DNA from: Chenopodium formosanum
Taxonomy: Eukaryota; Streptophyta; Magnoliopsida; Caryophyllales; Amaranthaceae
DNA: 64,000 nt
Reading direction: 5' to 3'
Assembly: GCA_024500155.1 (NCBI GenBank)
Contig: CM044867.1
Coordinates: 9,251,632 to 9,315,631, forward strand
Position 1 is the first letter of the stretch, and each line of letters starts with the position of its first letter. The position numbers and the translations under genes are program-made. Under the pieces are notes generated by a model, which made no database searches, had not been told where the DNA came from, and saw only the letters and a list, made by a program, of their open reading frames with translations. Below, one piece after another: positions 47,868 to 60,221 of the stretch.

Positions 47868-50800
47868 TCATCCCTCCAATTTCTGATATAAATCTGTTAG
47901 TGCATCATAGAGGATAGCAGCAGCAGGAGGTCGTGGCAATGATCCAAGCAAAATGTCAGACGCCTTCAGAGATGAACTGCCATAAAATCTAGAATTTTCT
48001 TTATGGCGAGCTGTAACTATATTACTCTCAAGGGAACAACCAACAAATGCACCTGTACAATCAATGATGTAAATCAGCCATTAGATTACTCATCAGAACT
48101 AAGTAATGATTACAGGAATGTTATAAGCTCTTCAACAGCGGGTCAACTATTTAGCTTAAGCCAGTAAAGGAAACGCTTTCAGATAGTAATGTTCAACTTA
48201 AGGAATCAAGAAATGGTAATTAAAAAAACATTCAAATATATGGATGTAACTCCATGATTGAAGCCTCAAGTCAGGCCTGTCAATATCAGGCAAGTTTTCC
48301 TGCCCATATATTCAGCTCCACTTGCAATCCTCTGTTGCAACTTTTCAGCTATAAAAGTATTCAATTATGACAAATCACTCAAGATACCATTCTATTGTGC
48401 TAACATAAGTCGATAATCAGCATAACACATATGCACCAACATTCCCAATAATGTAATACTAATTTCTCGCCTATCCCCACAATCTACAAAATGGCAGTGG
48501 CTTGTAACTGGGGAGAAAATTTGACCAGATTTTTTAGCATAGATTCCTCTGGGAAACCAAAATCTCTCTAAAAAAATTCATGATACTGAGTACTGACTAC
48601 TGATTCACAGATTATATCCCCAACCTGGCATCACTCTAAGGTATTACATTATATACCCAACCTGGCATCAAAGTAGTCTACTGTCTACAATTCTACATGC
48701 ACAAACATGCTCTGTGGTCTAGAATATGGACCCTTCACATTAAAAAATAAAAATTAGAAAAGTCTACAGCATCATAAAATTTATTTAAATAATGTTAATA
48801 ATGTTAAGATAACACAAGGGAATAAATAGAGGTGTCAGTCAATTAGCTGAAAATTTTGCAGCAATGTACCTTTACTGCAGCTATATGTATAACAAGCTGC
48901 AACACCTCCATCCCCAGCACGTATATCTGCTTCTGCAGACCTTCCCACAACACCAGCAGATGCACTCATTCCAGCACCAAAAGATATGTGCATATTTCCT
49001 CCAAACATCTTGACAGCTTCACTAGTTCTCAGCACAATTATAAAATCTGTACATTGTCCTCCTACCTGTAAAACAATGACATCATCATCATCTTTATATT
49101 CAAACCTCATAAACTCGCAAATTCCACATGAATTAAGAAATAAAAAAAGGTTAGGGAAGGTTTAAAAGGAATCACAATCAAAATGGAGATAACATTTAGT
49201 GGTCCAATACTCCAATGACTAAATATCACATACAATTAAACATGAAATCAGATTATCAAAAAAGAATTATTATTTTTTTGGGAATTTGGATGAACAAAAG
49301 AATTGATAAATGAAATAAAAGCAAGAGGAACACCATAAACAAGACCAGGGCTTCAATATGTACATTTACAGGACCAAGATTCATAACAATGTTAATGCTC
49401 ATTATAACAAAGGCCACCTTCATTGCAAATCAGTGAAACAGCTAGGCAATAACTCCATCAAAGGACAGCTATAGACACCACTTTATCCCTCAAGGACTCT
49501 CAGCTAGAACTTTTACCCTGAAAGATCCAATCATTCCTTTCCATCCACAAAACCAAGGAATTGTCACTCAACAAGCTACCTTTCATAAAATTCTCCTTCC
49601 CTTAAGCCTCCCAACTGTAATTTAATGCACAAACAAATTATCCACGTGAGATAGCAAACACACTCAAAGATTCAAAAAATTGCAAACAACCTGTCCTAGG
49701 GAAAGGAAGCCAGCCTCCTCACTACCAACACATAAGACAGACAAATTAAGAGATGGACTATTATTCAATCTTTTTTTCCTGCAGATTTTCTATAATGCTA
49801 AGCCAATCCAAACAAGTAGGTACATGCAGTCCGCATGAAATGCCTTTTATTCATAGGGAAAATCCAAACAAGTAGGTACATGCAGTCCGCATGAAATGCC
49901 TTTTATTCATAGGAAAGTTAGCTTTTTAAAAACATTTGGTGAGTGGAAGAAGACCTAATCTGTAATTGTCTGAAGCTGAGTTACTTGGGTAAAACGAACC
50001 CACAAAAGAAGAAACCCCCAACCAATTCAGAGGCAAGCAAAGACCCTGAGACTTGGGACTCTATTCATATCAGTTGATGCTTAACTTATAGATACTGAGA
50101 TTTTGAATATAAACATTGTATCTGAAAGGGTTTTCTATTTCCTTTGACAAGGTGAGAGGGGGGGGGGGGGGGTGTGGTGGTGTTAATCACTCCTCAGTCC
50201 TATAGACGTTAGAGAAGCATTTTGAAGGCATTTTTCCGTGTTTCCATCACGTAAATGGAAAATTGCAGCTTCTCTCCCAATTCCATTTTCCATGCTTCTA
50301 GACAAGTAGGCAACACCAGGAAAGGAAGTTATTCGTATTCCCACTGATTTATTTAATCTCCAATGGAATTTAGACGTAAGCTTTCATCCTTTCCAATCAT
50401 ATGCACCAGCAGGCCAGCTGCTGACAATAAGTCACCATTTCACCCATAATACAAAACATGAAAACAAGCTCTTTCAAGCTGAGATCAAGGAGATTCCAAA
50501 TTTTAGCTTATGAGTTGTCTAGTGACCTGAGACTATAGCTCATCACAGAGAATCGCATGCGTCTTTATGAAACTTCCAACAAAAGCAGAATTGCAATGAT
50601 GCAGGACACTGTATCACCTCAAAGTGCTTTGTAAAACCCCTCCTCCATGTAAATGCTGAGAAATTTTCAATTTCCCTTTTTGTTTGGTACACCAAGCCAC
50701 CCAAGTTTCCACAAAAGAATGCTGAAATTTCATCAGATATTTGGTAATATATACGCATACTTCCTCTGTTCACTAATAGTTACACTGTTTCTCTTATAAA

Positions 50801-53800
50801 GGTCAAAATTAAATATTTTTAATTTAAATTTTCATTAATATACAAGGGAAAAATTGTCACATGATATCTTATGATTTCATCTCAATTTATATTTTCATAA
50901 TGTTAAGATTTTATAACTTTTACTAATGTACAAATAAAAAAATCCATGGTTAAACAAGTGCATAAGAGATTGTGTCACAGGAAATATATGGTGCAACTAT
51001 TAGTGAACGGAGAAAGTATTAGTGTAAAAACAAATTTGATCCTTTTAAACCTTGTTTTATAAACGTGAAACATTTTTTTGTTTTGAAAACATGACAAGGT
51101 GAATATCGTCAAAAAGGTACTCATTGATATTTGATACATCAACAATTCAACAGCCTAAAAATAAATGAATAGATAAAAGCAGCATTAAAACATGCAGGCA
51201 AAAGCTACAGAGATATTTCACTGTGTTGCATAAAAAAAGGACACATGATGTTTGTTAATTAACTGAAATATTTTGACAATCATCTTCAATGCATAATATT
51301 AACTTCAATGAAGTCACATCCAAGAAAAAGGAAAGAGTGTCACCTGAACTCCCCAACCCAAGCCAAATGAAGCAATGGCAGAAGGAGCTGACCAAGAACC
51401 ATCTTTCCTTCGAGCAACAACCAGCCCAGTACCTACTTTGTAAGTCATGACAGTACCAACTTTGGCGACAGTGAGAATGGCAAGGCCTTTTGCCTGCTTC
51501 AAAATAGCATCCGGGATGCACTTTTCATTTGACATAGAGCCCATCTGTACATTATTTTCATGAATATGTAATTGTTTTAGTTGATTTGCAATAAAAAGAG
51601 CAAATTCAAAGTTTAGAGAAAGAAAACAACAAACTCCATCAATGCAATAATTTTAATGTTTTTCATGATATTTAATTAATTACGCACAAAGGTACACAAC
51701 ACACACTACAGCCAAAGAAACTATACTTGTAAATTAGTACTTTCGCAGTTTCAGTGTTTCACCACACTAACACAACACAGTGTTTACCAAAATCTACATA
51801 TGAAACAAATCGCAGCACTTATTTTAGATGGATAACAAGCTGCATATTAAGTTCACAAGCTCAATCCTACCTGAAGTGGGACGAAAGTAAGAAATTTACT
51901 ACTACTCCTTTTGTCCCAGAATAACCGGCACAGTCAACCTTTGCACACATGCCGATGCTTAGTTTGACCTTATTTTTATAAAACTAAATATAAATGAAAA
52001 TTATAATAAAAGTTTTATTATGAAACTTTATTTTAGTACCTATCTAACAACATATTTTAAGACAAAATATGTTTTTATTATATTAGTAAATAATTATAGT
52101 CAAATTTAATAAATAAATAGTGAAAAAAAAGAAAAAAAAAAAAAAAAAGTCTAACATCTCAGTTATTCTGGGACGGAGGGAGTAATATATTATTAAAAAA
52201 AAAACACATTCATATGTGTAGATACCTTGTTATAGCTTTTGAGTGCATTTGTTGCCTTGTAAATCTCATATTCCATGGACTGGCCCCAAGGGAAATTTAG
52301 CCAAGATCTCAAGGTACTGAGATCTGTCAAATCATGGGTAGGCAACTGTGCAGCACGACTAACTTGGTCCATCAAATACCCCTGCACAGACTCCAAACGC
52401 ACACCGCACACATCACAGACACGTTGTGGATCTGAAGTGCGGAACTTCACAGGCAATAGGCTCCTCCCCTTTGAGCATTCATTGCAGAACACTCCCCCAC
52501 AAAAGCGACAGTGATGCCTGGAGCACATAATAGGATGAAAACGAACACTACAAAGCATGCAGGCTGATGCAGAACTGTCAGGAAGCCAACGTGGAGGCTC
52601 TGTCTCCAAAATCTCCTGCACGTTCACTATGGTTGCCTCAGTGAGAGTTTGAGCCATTTCCTTCCATGCTTGCTCCAGAAAGTTAGATGTTATCCAGGAG
52701 AGTTGTCTTTGATGAAAGTCCCCAGAAGCAATTGCCTTCACCTTCCCACCAGCCACAATCATCATCTCCATAACCACATCCCACATTGTTAGCTCCTTAT
52801 TTTCTCCAATAAAATGATCCCAATCCATATCTGTGTCGGGCAAGTAGCCCCCATTTAAAGAAGGATTCGAAGCCCATTTTTCATGTTCACTTTCCGGTAG
52901 AGGAGGGACAGAGACAGGAATCCAAAACCCAGTTTCCTCAGAAACAGGGGCATCATAAATGAAGATTTTGCCATGCTTCTTATGGCCAGTGACTGCATTG
53001 TGTATGACATCATCATTCATCTCGGGATCTGAAGAAGACTTTATTTCAGAATGCACTGTCTCTCTCTTCTCTTCTTCCCCTACTTCATCAGCTACTCCAT
53101 TCTCGCAGTTTTTTACACATCTCTCATCCTCTTTAACCTAACCATGCACAAGCATTACCATTCAAGTCAACTAAAACAGGTAATATTGATGACACCGAAA
53201 TATTTCTACATATATCACAGTAAATTACAAGTGATGCCTTGTAGCAATTGTCATTATATACACTGCTAATTGCATACAAAACAGCGCTTCACAACTCACC
53301 ATGAGACTGTAGACAATTAATTTGCATCTAAATTCATTCTTTTATTCTTATTTGAAATTCTAAGACTTTGAATTCCTGTTTGTTTATGGCTGGACTGAAC
53401 CAGAATTTCATACTCAAGAGCGAATACTTAACCTGCCCCTTAAAACACGGGGTAATGGACGTGTTGGCAAAATAAAACAATCTCAATTCCATCCAATATA
53501 GAATTAAAACTACTACCTCCGATTTTTTTTAGTTGCAACTTTGGGGTATTATTTGAGAGATATAAAATATTCCAAAGTTGCAACTAAAAAAATCGGAGGT
53601 AGTAGAAGTATTTCAAGATGATCATAATTTTCAGTTTTTTTCACACTTATAAGCTTTTTAAAAACAACCAAAGTATGATAATTGTAATCAGCAATTCTCT
53701 ACAATACCCTAAACATAATGATCAAATTAGAACCCTAAAATAATCAACACCATAATTCTACCAAAGCACAACACTAATCAAACCAAAAACATACCCCCTT

Positions 53801-54073
53801 TCATCACACAATATTTACTCAATCAATAAATCAAAAAGTTGCAACGAATTGCATAATATCATCAATCAATCAATCGGAACAATTAAATTTCTAAATAATC
53901 AAAAATACATGTAACAATTTACATAACAATTCAATAAAAGTGACACAAATTCAACAACAAATTCAAATTACCAGCGTAGGAAACGCGCGAGGTTCATAAT
54001 CATGGAGTTCAATCTTAGGGTATCGAAAATTGCTGCTCTCAACTGACGAAGAAGGTTCGAAATTATCTTCCAT
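47868..54073 (-). CDS. FYVE zinc finger + SYLF (DUF500) domain protein
   Basis: Five exons (53972-54073, 52226-53137, 51344-51544, 48870-49065, 47868-48052), phases consistent, about 531 aa. Start MEDNFEPSSSVESS. The FYVE finger in exon 2 has WLPD, CMLCSVRFHP, CSRHHCRFCGGVFCNEC and CDVCGVRL, i.e. the WxxD and R(H)HCR motifs for PI3P plus eight Cys ligands. The SYLF domain spans exons 3-5 (LKQAKGLAILTVAKVGTVMT, GLVVARRKDGSWSAPSAI, ISFGAGMSASAG, YTYSCSKGAFVGCSLESN). SYLF domains bind phosphoinositides and often actin, so a peripheral endosomal/membrane-trafficking role is inferred. Relatives are Arabidopsis At1g29800/At3g43230-type proteins. No lesion seen. Three introns carry Stowaway MITEs. 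Confidence 0.93.
49805..49914. repeat. 56-bp perfect tandem duplication
   Basis: aatccaaacaagtaggtaca ... cttttattcatagg occurs twice head to tail with no visible differences. This suggests a very recent duplication inside the intron. Confidence 0.9.
50760..51016. mobile_element. Stowaway MITE in FYVE-SYLF intron
   Basis: TIRs cttcctctgttcactaatag and the complement of ctattagtgaacggagaaag, flanked by TA. 257 bp. Confidence 0.8.
51905..52182. mobile_element. Stowaway MITE in FYVE-SYLF intron
   Basis: TIRs ctccttttgtcccagaataa and the complement of ttattctgggacggagggag, flanked by TA. 278 bp. Confidence 0.85.
53513..53602. mobile_element. 90-bp hairpin MITE in FYVE-SYLF intron 1
   Basis: ctacctccgattttttttag... 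pairs with ...ctaaaaaaatcggaggtag over about 31 bp, giving a near-perfect hairpin; TA flanks. Same length and end motif as 41373-41462. Confidence 0.85.
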
Positions 54074-55606
54074 GAATAATTCAATTAAATTCGATGAACA
54101 ACCATAGGAGTCAATGATCACTTCTGTGCTTTCGTCTTCAGCTTCTGCTGATTTTATTTCCAGAAAAAGAAATCAAAAGTAACTGCAAATTAATAGGATT
54201 TTGTCAAGAAAATTGGGAATCTAGGTTAAATTTGATTGAAATTATATTAGACGAGATGGAATTTGTTGAAATTATAATGATGAATATGATGTTGCTTTAA
54301 ATGATAGAATTTAGAGTAGTTTTAATGGTGGAAGGAAACCAATTTTGGGTAGAGGGAAAGAGAGCCCAAATAGACTTCATCATTTGACGTGGCCCTTACA
54401 TTAACCCAACGCTTTGTTGTTTCGAGTATTTTGGCTATCGAGTCAGGGGTGTTTGTTCGCTTTTCGATTTGGATTTAAACCACTTTTAATTTGATTCAAA
54501 ATTTATCGTGGTTCACTTTACCTTATTTTTGCTTAACTTTAATTATTTTTATTGAATTGAAATTATTTTTGCTGAACTGAAATTATTTATACTGATTTTC
54601 TATTATAATTGTTCTTTAAGAAAACTAAATTTTACTAAACTGGACTTATTTATACTGAACTAAAATTATTTTTACTGAACTGAAATTATTTTTATTGAAC
54701 TGAACTTACTTTTACTAAATAGAACTTATTTTTACTTAATATTATTTTTGTAAGGTAAAGTGATCAGTACCTTAGTTTTAATTTTTAAATTCAATCCAAA
54801 TTAATTTTGGTTTTTTTAAAACATTCAAAAATTCAAATCAAATTTTGGTTATTTAGATAGATCCGAAATTCGAATTAAAATATGTTGTTAATTTTTAGGG
54901 TCTAATGAGAAAATTTAAGTTTTGAAGACACAGATGTACATGATTATTAAACGTACTTGCGAGTTACAGTGTGGAATTCGCCATATGGAGGGTACAACGT
55001 AATTAAGTGAAATCAGGAGGGTTACTATGGAAGAAAAAAAAAACTTTTTTTTTTTTTTGTAAAAACATACCATAATTTAAATTTTTAATTACCTTCCTTT
55101 ATTTTTATCAAGAATTTCCACATAAAAAGTGCCTCCTAATTTTTTTTTTTTTTTTTTTTTCCTTAACACTTGCAAGTTACAATAAAAAAAATGCCCCAAG
55201 CATGCGAGGAAATAGCGATACACTTCCCCAACAATGCCAACCTGCTAGAGGGTATTTGCAATTGCAACGTCAAGGTCACAAAAGTTCATCTCCCACCGCC
55301 CATCGGGCTAGACGCCTAGACTTGCATAGTTGCATGTACTACAAAGACTAATAAGCCTAAAGTTATTAGGCCCTGCAGGGAAAACATACAGTATACAATA
55401 TAGAACTTATACAAATATTGTACAGTATGAAGACCTTAAAGCAGACTCTGCAAGAGATCACCACAACGCATCGTATTCAATTCATTGTCATTAAAAAACA
55501 AGTCTTAAGCCCCCAATTTTCACTCGAATTCAAATTTACACAACATTCACAATCTTAAAATCAGGTCTATATACAAAGCACCATGGTTCAGCCACAACAC
55601 CAACAT
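54074..55606. other. intergenic: FYVE-SYLF promoter side and USP 3' side
   Basis: Holds the FYVE-SYLF 5'UTR/promoter. It also has degenerate ~25-bp repeats of tactgaactgaaattattttt at about 54530-54750, related to the GAACT-rich elements at 14.4 and 60.1 kb. Poly-A/poly-T runs lie near 55028-55058 and 55140-55162. No coding exon seen. Confidence 0.6.
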
Positions 55607-58031
55607 TTAATCATCTACAGGGTCTTGAGGAGTCTCCTCTGCACTCCGTTTGATTGTAATGACAGGGCATTCAGCATGCTTGACACAAAACTCACTGACA
55701 GTACCCACAAATACCCTGCATAGCAAACAGTCAAAACCACGTCTTCATACTTTCAAAGTAGAAAGAGATTAAGAAAAACTACTATCTGGAATTTGATTAG
55801 CCCAGACTACAACAGATTATGAATTTTAATGACTACTCCATGTGTCCATTCCAAAATATCTGTCACTGTTTAAAAGTGGGAAATTTGTACTACGAACTAC
55901 GTTGCAAATTAGTATGATAGAACCGAAAAAGAGTTTTAGTCAAAAAAAAAAAAAAAAGCCCCCAACCCAAGATAAGCTTCTCTCCCTCTAATTCTTGGTC
56001 CAGCAATTCAGTCAAGAAATCCAACCCCTCATCATGTTGTCACCCAACTAGGTCCACCAAGCACAAGTAAGGAAAGGGATAAAAACAAAACAACAAAGCA
56101 TTAGCCAGACAATCTGAAGCAACTGCCAAATCATGTATGTGCTCTCCTACAGTACAAAGGCCAGATTGAACAAAATAATTTTGGAGTGGAGATGATTTTA
56201 CTTTGATAAAGACTTAGGGAAGATATTTTGGTCCATGTAGCACTGGGTAGCCAATAATAAAGCCGCTGCAAATGTTAAACAATCAATGGCTAGTAGCACT
56301 GCAGTAAATGAAATTATGAATGTGGTGCATCTAGGGATCAAGGCTTGAAAAGAAGGCAGTTTTCTGCAAATGATGGCTCAGTTTGGTGTGAAGGGGTCAA
56401 TACTTATGACCTAAAAAAAAATTTATGAAAGCATTGAAAATTTCAGATGTAGAGTAGTGAATAATTCTTCCCTTAAATTATAATAAGACTGAAAAGCAAA
56501 ATCCACAGTAAATATTAGAACGAAGGAGAAAATCAAGAAAAAAGAACCCCAGAGAGTCTAGCATACCTCTGGAAAGGTCCAAGTCCCCTGCATCCCACAA
56601 CAAGGAAATCAGGCTGAACCCGCTTCACCTCATGGCAAACAGTTTCTTGTGGATCACCCTTCCGAATCCAAGCTTCACAAGCAATCTGCAAGAATCATTT
56701 GAAAGCCAACAAAAGCATATATTAAAAGAATGATAAACCAAAAGAATTGCCCAAATATCAGCAAGCCTACTCAAAGAAACCAAAAAATCATGTAAGGATG
56801 ATGAGTTCAGAGGTTGAAAAGATTTCACTTTACCCCTATTTCATGACATCTTTGAACAAAGTACTCCAAGAGATGAAGTCCTTTATTCTTTTCTTTGGCT
56901 TTCATGCTTTTGAAATCATCAGGTGATGCAAATATGCTATCCATATCATCAAATCCTAAAAAGAACACAATGTCAAAAAAAAAAAAATATGGGATATTCC
57001 TTCAAAATTCATCATAGGTATTAAATTATCTAAAGAAGATGAAGAAGCAACCTAAATATTTATACCAAGCAGAAAGAATAAATAAAAAATTAAAAAAATA
57101 TATCTTTGCATAGACATTAGGGAATAGATTAGGTTAAAAAACTGTGCATGCATATAAATTATTATTTGCTGATACACTCTCAATGGTCAATGGTGCCACT
57201 TGTTTTCATAATGAATGTAGTTTCAAAAGAAAAGCCATGTGCAAAACATCCCAAAGTCACCACCCCCCTTCGTGTGATGATAAAAATTTCATACCAAAAT
57301 CAGAATCAAAAAGGAAGAGGTGATGTGTGTCCTTTGGACATCATAAATTAGGTGGTGCAGATAATATACTGTGCAGAGGGGATGAGTAATAGAAAGCTTA
57401 CAATATAACTTCATAAGTTGTGCGTGATAGAAGAAAAGTGAAAGCACAAATTGATGACAAAGCATATTTGTAAATTGTCAAAATATTTCTTGTGTCCCAA
57501 TGTACATATGATAATCCAAACAATACAGATAATCCAAACGATACAGATAGAAGTATAGAACTGCAAACATATCATTAAATGCTTCAAATAAAGGCAGCCT
57601 TAACGCCCTTAAGCTAAAACATAGGTCAGTATATGATTTGTAATGTAGGTCATATACAAAATGCCCAAAAAAAAAAAAATTAAAAAAAAAAAAATTATAG
57701 CCAGAAGAACAAAAGTATGATTAAATACATAAAATTTGCCCCTAAAATGCGCAACAAGTCTACAACACCTTTGAAACATCTTAATTAGATAAATCAGTAA
57801 TCAGATACAATAAGAAACAAATATTTAGGAGTATGAGAGAAAGAGAGTACCATCTTCATCAGGGACTTGCACATGGAGAAAGAGGAGCTTGAAGCCAGGA
57901 ATATTGTCTCGCACGATCTTTTGGAGAGTCCATTCAAAAGCACCTTTGGAGCTAATGGAGGCATGAGGATAGCCTTTAATGCTGGATTGGTTCACCCCTA
58001 TCAGCACTCGAGTTGGCTCGCTCCCACTCAT
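55607..58031 (-). CDS. Universal stress protein A-like (single USP domain)
   Basis: Four exons: 57851-58031, 56834-56955, 56567-56685, 55607-55715. They sum to 531 nt, 176 aa. Start MSGSEPTRVLIGVNQSSIKG gives beta-1. Next come FEWTLQKIV and FKLLFLHVQVPDEDG, a helix (KAKEKNKGLHLLEYFV), IACEAWIRKGDP, and the ATP-loop motif in VVGCRGLGPFQRVFVGTVSE, matching G-x2-G-x9-G(S/T). It ends with CPVITIKRSAEE. Plant USPs of this length are soluble alpha/beta proteins linked to stress responses, and many bind ATP. No lesion seen. A 5'UTR intron probably links a non-coding exon near 59519-59640 to the coding exon. Confidence 0.93.
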
Positions 58032-58062
58032 CCTTTCTCTTTTCTCACTAGCAAAGAAGTCT

Positions 58063-59518
58063 CTGTAAGAGTACGTTTAGCTCAATAGTTGGAGGCAGAA
58101 AGAAAATAAATCATACAAGGAGGGAATCAAATAATATGCAGGATTTGGTTCAATTGCAGGACAGAAAACAGTGATAATATTTTTTACTTCTAAGGGTAAT
58201 ATGACTATGGAATACATCACTTGAACTTTTACTAATTATGATTCTATCTTGTATCCTTATTTGGGTCTCAAGATAGGGAAAAGAAACCAAATCCATATAG
58301 CCCCTTAGCTTTATGACTAGTTACAGAAACAAAAAACACTAAATAAAACCATTCAACCCCATATGCTATTTATGCCTAACAAGCAGAAGCAGAACAAACT
58401 AAACATAGTAAACAGATGCAAATTAATGCTGGTCAATTGTCAAGAAGTTAGAACAAACTACATTAGCATAGCATGCAAATGCTTCACGAATCTCCACGGT
58501 AAAAAATGAGACTGTCTATAATGCAACAGCTCTTGAATCTCTAATATAAAATTTGCAATTGAAAATCCAAACAATTGTTTACAACTCACAAAAATTCCAG
58601 ATGTAAACACAAAATTACATACAATTAACATAAGGGGAAATATAGCAAAGAATAAATACCAGATACGGAGTAACTAAATTCTGTTATACCATTATAGTGT
58701 AGAGGGAAAAAGGAAAATAATTCAGTATACCGCATTTCTATAGTATATTCTGAGGCAATCAAACTCCAAAATCTAGAGATTCCCATCATTCTTAAAAGAA
58801 AACAATAAGGAAATGGTGTAATATTGCCTACATTAGAATAGTGGACTATTTAAGCACTTAAGCTAGAAAAACGATAGATATTTGCAACGAAAAGGGTAAC
58901 TAGACTCGTACATTTGTATTCTAATTCTGATTCAACTTGTAAATTCTGCTACATTCATATGCTCACAACTTGTCAAAATCATCAAATATACATCATAAAT
59001 GTGTCAAGATATGGCCGTCTCCAACTAGGTTTTCTCATTTTAACCACAATTTAGGTGAATTAACCCGGTAATTGCCTCGATATAAGTAGACTAATGTTCT
59101 TGTTTATGAATCATTAAGAAACTATGAAAGCTACACCAACATGGAAATCAACAGGTACAGAATACAACCTCGAACAGTAATGTAAAACCTTAATTAAATC
59201 ATTGCATATTCACTTAAACCCTAACCAAAAAATGCGGCGAAATAGGCAACATTTGAGCAAAAATTTCAAGAAAGCAAGATAATCTTTACATACCAGCAAC
59301 TAAAATCAATCCAAAGAGCAAATTAAGAAAGAAATTAACAAATTAATCAAAATTAAATAATGAATAACAAGAACAAAATCCATAAATTAGGACAAATAAT
59401 CAAAAATCAACAGAAAAAACAGCAAAATTAACTCAAAACCTAGAAGAAATTAAGATAAGCTAGTTAATCAAACAAAGATCAAACAACAAATAAAAAGTTG
59501 ATTAAATAAATGGAAACT
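58063..59518 (-). other. probable 5'UTR intron of the USP gene
   Basis: On the minus strand, a pyrimidine-rich leader ends tcgaatccttt/gtaagtttcc near 59518. An acceptor gtactcttacag lies about 30 bp above the USP start codon. The block between is AT-rich with no other gene. Inferred from splice-like borders only. Confidence 0.55.
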
Positions 59519-60221
59519 TACAAAGGATTCGAGAGTAAGTAAGAAAGAACTCAAGAAGAGAGAAAATGAAAATAGAATTGATGAAGAAATGAAAGAGAAA
59601 TCTGGGTTTTTGGATTATTCTGAAGAATAAAAATATGATTATGTATGATGTTCTGGCGATAGGGCCCAGAAAGAGGGCGGTTTAACGTTTACAGAAGCAA
59701 ACTATTTCAAATTCATTAACGACATTTTCTGGAGTCTTTTTTAATTTTATTTTTATTAATACGATTACTTTTATTTATTACAGTATTTATTTATTTATTT
59801 TGAATTAGATTCAAATATTTAATTCTGGACAGGGAAGCTTGGTCTTGTAAAACAATTATAATTATAATTTATTTTAATTTTAATTTAAATTTGTAATAAA
59901 GGATATAGATTGCCGCCTTGTGGTGACAACGTGGCATGCATAAAAGCCTCCAACGACATCGCCAATTCGTCATTAGCTATTAGCTAACATAAAACTACAA
60001 ATTTAATACTACGTTGATACAAACCGAAATATTAAAATAATTAGTACTCACAATATATAACTATACTCAATATTAATTATGATGGTTGTTTTTTCTTAAT
60101 TATGATTGAATTTGTATATAATTGAGAGTAAGGGCATATTCTGATTGACTGAATTGAGTTGAACTGAACTAAACTGAACTAAATTGGTGTTGAACTGAAC
60201 TGAACTGAATATTATATTTTA

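Larger units (their letters stand above)
49066..51343 (-). other. large FYVE-SYLF intron with repeats
   Basis: 2.28 kb intron between WGVQ and VGGQC. It contains a 56-bp tandem duplication, a 15-G run at about 50158-50172 and a MITE at 50760-51016. Confidence 0.85.

Noticed and set aside
53057..53140. Suspected frameshift at the start of FYVE-SYLF exon 2
   Set aside because: Re-reading the bases gave an open frame from the acceptor at 53137 through VKEDERCVKNCENG into the FYVE part, in phase with exon 1.
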